Below are positions 5,956-11,443 of a DNA stretch of 11,443 nucleotides, piece by piece (position 1 is the first letter of the stretch; each line of letters starts with the position of its first letter). The stretch covers positions 1 to 11,443 of the forward strand of contig JAFPCE010000032.1 in NCBI GenBank assembly GCA_017390245.1. The letters are read 5' to 3'. Below the pieces are notes generated by a model that was given only the letters and a program-made list of their open reading frames with translations, ran no database searches and had not been told where the DNA came from. Origin of the DNA: Selenomonadaceae bacterium. GTDB lineage: Bacteria; Bacillota; Negativicutes; Selenomonadales; Selenomonadaceae. The position numbers were made by a program, and so were the translations under genes.

Positions 5956-7944
5956 ATGGAGTTGTTGTTAAGTTCCCTAGGAATTTATTTAGTGGGAACA
6001 CTGACTATTTTGTGGCCAAAGCGCCTGGAGCTGGCTGCTCATTATGCGGGCATGCTCTGTGCTATTGTGGCCAGCGGTATGGTGGCATGGTCTGCCCTTA
6101 GCTATTTAACTAATCCTGTTAGTGCCTGGCTCATTGAATGGCACTGGGGGGATTATTACCTGCTGGGGGATACCTGGAGTGCAGCCTTTCTGCTGTTGGC
6201 AGGCATTGCTGGTGTGTTTATCAGCATTTATGCCCTGGACTATGGCAAGGGCTATCTGGGGGAGCGTATCCGTGCCCTTAGCGGACTGTGGAATCTCTTT
6301 ATCCTGTCGATTGTGGCAGTATTGATTTCTGGTGATGCCTTTACCTTTATTTTGTCCTGGGAAATCATGGCCCTGGTATCATTTTTGCTGGTAAACCACG
6401 AATCTGGCAAAAAGGACACTGTCAGTGCTGCATATCAGTACATGGTTATGACCCATATTGGTACAGCCGCTATTCTGGTGGCTTTTTATCTGGTGGGCAG
6501 CCATTCTGCCAGCTTTGGTTTTGCTGATATGAGCCACAACGACTTAACAGGCATGATGAAAAATATTGCCTTCGTCTTTGCTTTTGCTGGTTTTGCCTTA
6601 AAGTCTGGTCTTATGCCACTGCATATCTGGCTTCCTAATGCCCATCCTGCAGCACCAAGCCATGTGTCTGCCCTGATGAGTGGTGTTATGCTGAAGGTAG
6701 CTCTCTATGGCTTTGGCCGTTTTGCCTTCCAGTTCATCGGCATGGATACCTTCTGGTATGGACTGGTGGTTATGCTGGTGGGATTGATTTCTGCGTTCCT
6801 GGGCGTGCTGTATGCCACCATGGAATCTGATATGAAGCGTATTTTAGCCTATTCCTCTGTCGAGAATATGGGCATTATCTTTGCAGCCTTTGGCTGCGGC
6901 ATGGTGCTGATGTCCCTGCAGCTTTTGCCACTGGCTATTGTGGCCTTTACTGCAGCACTGGTACACGCTTTCAGCCACAGCCTCATGAAGGGCCTTATGT
7001 TTATGAGCGCTGGTGCAGTTATGCATGCTACTGGCAGCAAGAATATTGAAAAAATGGGCGGTCTGGCCAAGAAAATGCCATATACTGCCATCTTTACTTT
7101 AATCGGTGCTATGGCCCTGTCCTCTCTGCCATTTACCAGCGGTCTGGTAGGTGAGTGGATGGTGCTGCAGAGCTTTATTACCTTTGCCCAGCAGGCAGGC
7201 ACACCAGAGCTGAGGCTTCTGGTTATCTTTGCTTTTATTTTACTGGGCATGACTGGTGCTACTGCCCTGGGCTGTTTCGTGCGCCTTTATGGCGTAGCCT
7301 TCTTAGGCAGAGCCCGTACCAGCATTGTGGACAAGGCTCATGAGCAGCCAGCCTTCATGCTGATGGGCATGGGCATTGCAGCTGGTCTGGTGGTATTTAT
7401 GGGTATCTGTCCAGATCCTGTAGTAAATATCATGCAGAGAGTTATTGCTGGTCCGGCAGTGCCTCCAATGGGCAGTCCATTTGGCATTATCTGGGGTGGC
7501 AGTGGCCAGTATGCTATCTATAGCCCAGCTATTATCTTAGGTCTGGTGGCTGTTACAGGCCTGTTCCTGACAGTATCTCTTTCCCGCAAGGGACGCTTTG
7601 TCCAGCGTGATGTAACCTGGAACTGTGGTACTGAGCCAACCAGCAGACAGCAGTACACTGCCACTGGCTTCAGCAAGCCTCTGCGCCGTGCCTTTACTGC
7701 TATTTTAAATCCAAAGCGCCGTACTGAGTATCTCCGGAAGGAGCACTCCTACTTTGGCCGTAAAATGGAGGTTCATCTGGAAATTCCAGATTTGTTTAAT
7801 GATAAATTGTACAAGCCAGTAGTAACCTGGATGATTAACTCTTCCTCTGCCTTCCGCAGAGTACAGCAGGGCAGTGTGAGCCTGTACATCGGTTATACCA
7901 TGGTGGCAATGATTGTAGTATTGATTTGGGGGGTATTATTATGA
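5956..7944 (+). CDS. hyfB: Hydrogenase-4 type antiporter-like subunit HyfB (NuoL/M-like)
   Basis: A large polytopic membrane subunit homologous to the proton-pumping subunits of complex I and Mrp antiporters; in group 4 hydrogenases and related complexes it is thought to move H+ or Na+. The 662 residues agree with HyfB (E. coli about 670). The polar residues expected along the membrane ion path are present: Glu136 in ILSWEIMAL, Lys216 in ALKSGLMPLHIWLP, Lys247 in SGVMLKVALYG, and His337, His341 and Lys345 in HAFSHSLMKGLMF. YSSVENMG (299-306) is also typical. A soluble C-terminal section (about 577-640) with YTATGFSKPLRR precedes a final transmembrane helix, as in HyfB. GGAG seven bases upstream supports ATG 5956. 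The stop TGA overlaps the hyfC ATG (ATGA). HycC is an alternative family name; the gene order favours HyfB. Confidence 0.93.
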   Translation: MELLLSSLGIYLVGTLTILWPKRLELAAHYAGMLCAIVASGMVAWSALSYLTNPVSAWLIEWHWGDYYLLGDTWSAAFLLLAGIAGVFISIYALDYGKGYLGERIRALSGLWNLFILSIVAVLISGDAFTFILSWEIMALVSFLLVNHESGKKDTVSAAYQYMVMTHIGTAAILVAFYLVGSHSASFGFADMSHNDLTGMMKNIAFVFAFAGFALKSGLMPLHIWLPNAHPAAPSHVSALMSGVMLKVALYGFGRFAFQFIGMDTFWYGLVVMLVGLISAFLGVLYATMESDMKRILAYSSVENMGIIFAAFGCGMVLMSLQLLPLAIVAFTAALVHAFSHSLMKGLMFMSAGAVMHATGSKNIEKMGGLAKKMPYTAIFTLIGAMALSSLPFTSGLVGEWMVLQSFITFAQQAGTPELRLLVIFAFILLGMTGATALGCFVRLYGVAFLGRARTSIVDKAHEQPAFMLMGMGIAAGLVVFMGICPDPVVNIMQRVIAGPAVPPMGSPFGIIWGGSGQYAIYSPAIILGLVAVTGLFLTVSLSRKGRFVQRDVTWNCGTEPTSRQQYTATGFSKPLRRAFTAILNPKRRTEYLRKEHSYFGRKMEVHLEIPDLFNDKLYKPVVTWMINSSSAFRRVQQGSVSLYIGYTMVAMIVVLIWGVLL

Positions 7945-8825
7945 GATTCTTTTTTGAAGGACTAGGTCTCAATATAATACAGGGCCTGATTCTCTTACTG
8001 TTTGCACCGCTTCTGGCTGGCATTATTAACAAGGTAAAAGCCTTTTTGCAGAAAAGAAAGGGTGCCAGTATTTTCCAGGAGTACTTTGATCTCTATAAGT
8101 GGTGGCGCAAACCTACTATACTGACACCATATACCACTACTGTTTTTGTGGCAGCACCTATTGTTTACTTTATTACCTGCTTTGTGGCAGCTGCCATGGT
8201 GCCAGGTTTTTTATCTGGCCAGGTCAGCATTGGTGATGCTTTTGTTTTCGTGTATATTCTGGCGCTGGGACGTTTCTTTATGACTCTGTCCTCCATGGAT
8301 GCAGCCACTGCCTTTGGCGGCATGGGCGGCTCCCGTGAGATTTACATTTCCGTACTGGTTGAGCCTGCAGTGATGCTGGCTATCCTCATTAACAGCATGC
8401 GCTATCATACAACCACTCTTTCTAGCATGGTGATTGACTACGATGGTGCTTACTTTACTGTGTCTGCAGCTCTGGCCTGCGTTGCCTTTTTCCTGGTGAT
8501 TCTGGCAGAAAACAGCCGCCTGCCTGTAGATAACCCAGATACCCACTTGGAGCTGACTATGATTCACGAGTGCATGACTCTGGAGTACTCTGGTCCGCTT
8601 CTGACACTTATTCACTTAGGCAGCATGCTGAAGGTTATGGTTTTCCTGACCTTGTTTGGTGCTTTGTATCTGCCACTTGCTGTGCCACTTGCTTTAAAGA
8701 TTCTCTTTGGGGCAGTGCTGATTGGTGTTGTGGAAATTTTAAACAACAAGATGCGTTTATTTAAGGTGCGGGTCTATATGGGCGCGGCCGTAGTACTTTT
8801 GCTTTTAGCAATTATTGCAGAATAA
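7941..8825 (+). CDS. hyfC: Membrane anchor subunit HyfC (NuoH/HycD-like)
   Basis: The NuoH-like subunit links the peripheral redox arm to the antiporter-like subunits. Its 294 residues hold about eight hydrophobic helices. Family motifs are LQKRKGASIFQEYFDLYKW (36-54), MGGSREIYISVLVEPA (128-143) with Glu133 and Glu141, and the hallmark loop RLPVDNPDTHLELTMIHE followed by CMTLEYSG (193-218), holding the acidic residues proposed to couple redox change to ion movement. I start at ATG 7941, preceded by GGGGGGT at 7928-7934; a TTG codon 15 bases earlier is in frame but would swallow that ribosome binding site. The start overlaps the hyfB stop by four bases, implying coupled translation and a 1:1 ratio. 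Confidence 0.94.
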   Translation: MRFFFEGLGLNIIQGLILLLFAPLLAGIINKVKAFLQKRKGASIFQEYFDLYKWWRKPTILTPYTTTVFVAAPIVYFITCFVAAAMVPGFLSGQVSIGDAFVFVYILALGRFFMTLSSMDAATAFGGMGGSREIYISVLVEPAVMLAILINSMRYHTTTLSSMVIDYDGAYFTVSAALACVAFFLVILAENSRLPVDNPDTHLELTMIHECMTLEYSGPLLTLIHLGSMLKVMVFLTLFGALYLPLAVPLALKILFGAVLIGVVEILNNKMRLFKVRVYMGAAVVLLLLAIIAE

Positions 8826-8835
8826 GGAGGGCAGC

Positions 8836-9465
8836 ATGGAATATTTAGTAGTATTTTTGGTGCTGGTGGTTTTCTTACAGACCAGAGTTACCGATTTAAA
8901 ACGAGCTGTTATATGCCTTGCCAGCCAGTCCTTGATTATAGCGGTGGCCTGCTTTGCCCTGGGCTTTTCTACCAGCACAGGTCTCCATGCCATTATGCCT
9001 GGACTTTTGACTCTGGTGGTAAAGGTTATCTTTATTCCTGGAGCTATTCTCCGCCTGGTAGGGAAGCTGAAGAACGAGCGGGAGATTCTCTCCGAAAGCA
9101 ATGTTAACTATTCCACCATGGCAGCAGCACTGTTCCTGGTAATGGGATACGCTATTGTGGAGCGTCTTTTGCCTGGTTTTGCCGGCAGGGACATTGTGGC
9201 AGCTTCTATTTTGATGATTATGACAGGCCTTTCCCTGATGGTGCTGAGAAAGCGCGCTATTATCCAGATGGCTGGCCTGATTACTTTGGAAAACGGTATT
9301 TATCTCCTGGGCCTCTTAATGACTGACGGCCTGCCTCTGGTGGTGGAGCTGGGTGTTTTCCTTGACGTGTTAATTGCAGTAGTGGTGCTGGTTATTCTCA
9401 CCTCCAGAATGAGGCTTTCCTTTATGACTACTGATACTAGTGTAATGAAGAAGCTGAAGGGGTAA
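8836..9465 (+). CDS. hyfE: Membrane subunit HyfE (NuoK-like)
   Basis: A small polytopic subunit; the 209 residues match HyfE (about 216 in E. coli), which contains a NuoK-like ion-channel module at its C-terminal end. About six hydrophobic helices are visible. Buried acidic residues lie at Glu152 in LITLENGIYLLG and at Glu171 and Asp177 in LVVELGVFLDVLIAVVVL, in positions recalling the paired glutamates of NuoK. KLKNEREILSESNVNYST (77-94) is the cytoplasmic loop. The start is fixed by AAGGAGG (8824-8830), which overlaps the hyfC stop, five bases before ATG 8836. No hyfD lies between hyfC and hyfE, unlike in E. coli. Confidence 0.92.
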   Translation: MEYLVVFLVLVVFLQTRVTDLKRAVICLASQSLIIAVACFALGFSTSTGLHAIMPGLLTLVVKVIFIPGAILRLVGKLKNEREILSESNVNYSTMAAALFLVMGYAIVERLLPGFAGRDIVAASILMIMTGLSLMVLRKRAIIQMAGLITLENGIYLLGLLMTDGLPLVVELGVFLDVLIAVVVLVILTSRMRLSFMTTDTSVMKKLKG

Positions 9466-9469
9466 AGAA

Positions 9470-10972
9470 ATGGACTTTGCAATAAATGAATTGATTTATT
9501 TTGTGCTTTTGCTGCCCGTTATCTTCAGTGTGATTTCGGCAACAAATCTTCTGCCAAAGGATCTGCTGCACTGGCTGAACCGCATTACTGCCACCTGTGT
9601 GGCAGCTGCTATCGGCCTTCTGGTAGTAACCTTTAACCCGGAGCAGCCTTATGGCGATGCTTATCTTTATCTGGATGCCTTAAGTGTCTGGATGCTTTTA
9701 ATAGTTGGCACCTTGTATTTTGCCTTTGCCTGGACCAGTAAGGCTTATTTAGACAGGGATACCAACCAGCGTTACGGCTATCTGCGCCGTTTTCAGCGCC
9801 TGGAGGGACGTTTCTACGCTTTGTCCCACATGTTTGTGTGGATTATGTTTGTGGTGGTAACTGTAAACAACCTGGGCCTCATGTGGGTTGCCATTGAGGC
9901 TACTACTCTGGTTTCCGCTTTACTGGTAGCCTTTAAGTTTACCAGAACATCTCTGGAAGCCACCTGGAAGTACGTTATGGTTTGTACCGTTGGTATCTGT
10001 TTAGCTCTTTTAGGTACTATTCTGGTGTACTATATCCAGCTGACCTCTGTAGGCACTGAAAGCCCGTTAAACTGGCTGTATCTTTCCCAGCATGTGGAAA
10101 ATATAGATCCAGCTATGGCAAAATTTGCTTTCTGCTTCCTCTTTGTAGGCTATGGTACGAAAATCGGCCTGGCACCTATGCATGCCTGGCTGCCAGATGC
10201 CCATTCGGAAGCACCTGCCTTAACCAGCGGTCTTTTGTCTGGTTCTCTTTGTATCTGTGCTATCTATGTATTAATCAGAAATATTATCATTCTGATGCCT
10301 GCCATCGGTGTGGATTTTATCAGCGGCCTGTGTCTGTTCTTCGGTCTCTTTACTGTAGCGGCTGCAGTGCCATTTGTGCTGGTACAGCGTGATGTGAAGC
10401 GCATGCTGGCCTATTCCTCCATGGAGAATTTCGGCCTCATGGTAGCTGGCCTTGGCCTCTTTGTGCCAGTGGCTGCCCAGGCAATGCTTTTGCACATGTT
10501 TAACCATGCTCTGGTAAAATATTCTCTGTTCTATACTGCCGGCACTATTATGGAGGAGTTTGGCACTAAGAATATGATGCGCATTCACGGCATGATGCTG
10601 CAGGTACCAAAGACTGCACTGTTCTGGATACTGGGCATTGTGGGCATTTTAGGTATGCCGCCATTTGGCGTATTCTTCAGCAAATTCTATACCATTTATG
10701 GTTTCTTTACTGCAGATCATCCTTATTTGGGCATTCTGATGCTGGGTCTGTTAGCTGGCATGCTCATTGGTATTTTGTACCATGTAATGCGCATGCTGGG
10801 AGGCCACGAGTGCCGCAAGTGCTCCGGTGAGCTCTTTGGCATTGTGGACTCTGTAGTATTATTGGCGCTGCTGGTTTTCAGCGGTGTGCTTAGTGCTGGT
10901 GTTAATGAAATCCCTGTTATCAGCAAGCTCTTAACAACAGCCTCTCAGATTGTATTAGGAGGTATCAGCTAA
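9470..10972 (+). CDS. hyfF: Antiporter-like subunit HyfF (NuoN-like)
   Basis: A second large antiporter-type membrane subunit, 500 residues (E. coli HyfF about 526). Conserved ion-path features are Glu143 in WVAIEATTL, Lys231 in YGTKIGLAPMHAWLPDAHSE, His342 and His346 in LLHMFNHALVK and Lys350 in the same motif, with YSSMENFG (315-322) and the broken-helix segment GMPPFGVFF. At the place where HyfB has Lys247 (SGVMLKVALY), HyfF reads SGSLCICAIY without lysine. The gene begins four bases after the hyfE stop, with AAGGGG (9457-9462) as ribosome binding site inside hyfE. Its stop shares one base with the hyfG start (TAATG). Confidence 0.94.
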   Translation: MDFAINELIYFVLLLPVIFSVISATNLLPKDLLHWLNRITATCVAAAIGLLVVTFNPEQPYGDAYLYLDALSVWMLLIVGTLYFAFAWTSKAYLDRDTNQRYGYLRRFQRLEGRFYALSHMFVWIMFVVVTVNNLGLMWVAIEATTLVSALLVAFKFTRTSLEATWKYVMVCTVGICLALLGTILVYYIQLTSVGTESPLNWLYLSQHVENIDPAMAKFAFCFLFVGYGTKIGLAPMHAWLPDAHSEAPALTSGLLSGSLCICAIYVLIRNIIILMPAIGVDFISGLCLFFGLFTVAAAVPFVLVQRDVKRMLAYSSMENFGLMVAGLGLFVPVAAQAMLLHMFNHALVKYSLFYTAGTIMEEFGTKNMMRIHGMMLQVPKTALFWILGIVGILGMPPFGVFFSKFYTIYGFFTADHPYLGILMLGLLAGMLIGILYHVMRMLGGHECRKCSGELFGIVDSVVLLALLVFSGVLSAGVNEIPVISKLLTTASQIVLGGIS

Positions 10973-11443
10973 TGCAGAATCTTATAACTCCTGAGGCTTT
11001 GCAGGAAACTGCAGAGCATATTTATGCTAATGGCGCCCATCCTTTAACTGCCATGTTTGGCCGTGATGAAACGGAAAGCGGCGTTGGTTATGTTATATAT
11101 TGCTATTTTGAAATCCCTGAGAAAAAGGACATGGAGGTTATCAAGGTTGTCTTTGATCCTCATGGCTCTTTAGACTACGACAGCATTACCCATATCATTC
11201 CGGCAGCAGCCTGGTATGAAAGGGAAATCAGGGATATGTTTGGACTCAATCCAGTGGGACATCCTGATTTGCGTCCACTGGTTCTGCATGAAAACTTCCC
11301 AGAGGATTTTTATCCACTGCGAAAAGCTGTACCTGCAGCTGCTAAGGTCTATGGCAATAAGAAATTCAAGGTAAGAACTGCCAAGGGACGGGGGGTCTTT
11401 GAAGTACCAGTAGGACCTATCCATGCTGGTATTATCGAGCCAG
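10972..11443 (+). CDS. hyfG: Large subunit HyfG/HycE-like, N-terminal part (runs off the window)
   Basis: The first 157 codons are open to the right edge. Residues 1-120 form a complex I 30-kDa (NuoC)-like domain, with its signature around AAAWYEREIRDMFGLNPVGHPDLRP (residues 78-102), followed by a linker and the beginning of the 49-kDa/NiFe large-subunit domain at VFEVPVGPIHAGIIEP (142-157). This NuoC-NuoD fusion is the layout of HyfG and HycE. In a true hydrogenase the CxxC pairs that bind Ni-Fe would come downstream of the window edge, so catalytic status cannot be judged here. AGGAGG (10957-10962) nine bases upstream and the TAATG junction with hyfF fix the start. A small NuoB-like and a ferredoxin-like subunit would be expected next. 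Confidence 0.93.
   Translation, partial: MQNLITPEALQETAEHIYANGAHPLTAMFGRDETESGVGYVIYCYFEIPEKKDMEVIKVVFDPHGSLDYDSITHIIPAAAWYEREIRDMFGLNPVGHPDLRPLVLHENFPEDFYPLRKAVPAAAKVYGNKKFKVRTAKGRGVFEVPVGPIHAGIIEP

Noticed and set aside
6849..7250. Minus-strand open frames inside hyfB, with similar ones inside hyfC (8211-8615) and hyfF (10271-10588)
   Set aside because: They are shadows of genes encoding hydrophobic proteins and show no independent start signals or domains.
7926..7940. Upstream TTG start for hyfC
   Set aside because: It would add five residues and bury the GGGGGGT ribosome binding site; ATG 7941 has that site at the right distance and gives the common ATGA overlap with hyfB.
1..11443. CRISPR arrays, tRNA or rRNA genes, transposases, integrases, toxin-antitoxin or defence genes
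   Set aside because: I read the gaps and frames for these and found no spaced direct repeats, cloverleaf-like sequences, terminal inverted repeats or relevant protein motifs.

Overview
The window looks like chromosomal DNA from an anaerobic, moderate-GC Firmicutes-type bacterium. I suspect the Negativicutes, at modest confidence. The reasons are strong AGGAGG-type ribosome binding sites, short AT-rich gaps, a dispersed-free folate cluster, and a Hyf-type membrane complex suited to anaerobic life. No rRNA, tRNA, CRISPR array, insertion sequence or phage gene is visible. All recognisable genes lie on the + strand, and no gene-free stretch exceeds about 210 bases.

Layout. Positions 1-36 hold the last codons of an unidentified upstream ORF that overlaps folE by one base. 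Positions 36-2612 form a folate (pterin branch) cluster in the order folE, folP, folB, folK: GTP cyclohydrolase I, dihydropteroate synthase, dihydroneopterin aldolase and HPPK. Together these make dihydropteroate from GTP and p-aminobenzoate, apart from the dephosphorylation step. Positions 2765-4337 hold a small zinc-ribbon membrane protein of unknown function followed closely by mtnA (methylthioribose-1-phosphate isomerase), which ends at a clear intrinsic terminator. Positions 4547-5887 hold dsdA (D-serine ammonia-lyase), alone. From 5956 to the right edge runs a tightly coupled operon, hyfB-hyfC-hyfE-hyfF-hyfG. It encodes two large antiporter-like subunits, the NuoH-like anchor, a NuoK-like subunit and the start of the large (NuoCD-like) subunit of a group 4 membrane-bound [NiFe] hydrogenase or hydrogenase-related complex. 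Overlaps or gaps of a few bases between these genes suggest translational coupling.

Most of the window is ordinary metabolism. The points most worth a second look are four. FolE has glutamine where the family normally has a catalytic histidine (E. coli His179). The hyf operon lacks hyfA and hyfD and has an order that also fits Ehr-type complexes without hydrogenase activity, and the deciding cysteines lie just beyond the window. A very good sigma-70-like promoter stands directly in front of the mtnA terminator. Codon use shifts abruptly inside mtnA. I did not find convincing evidence of a wholly new system.
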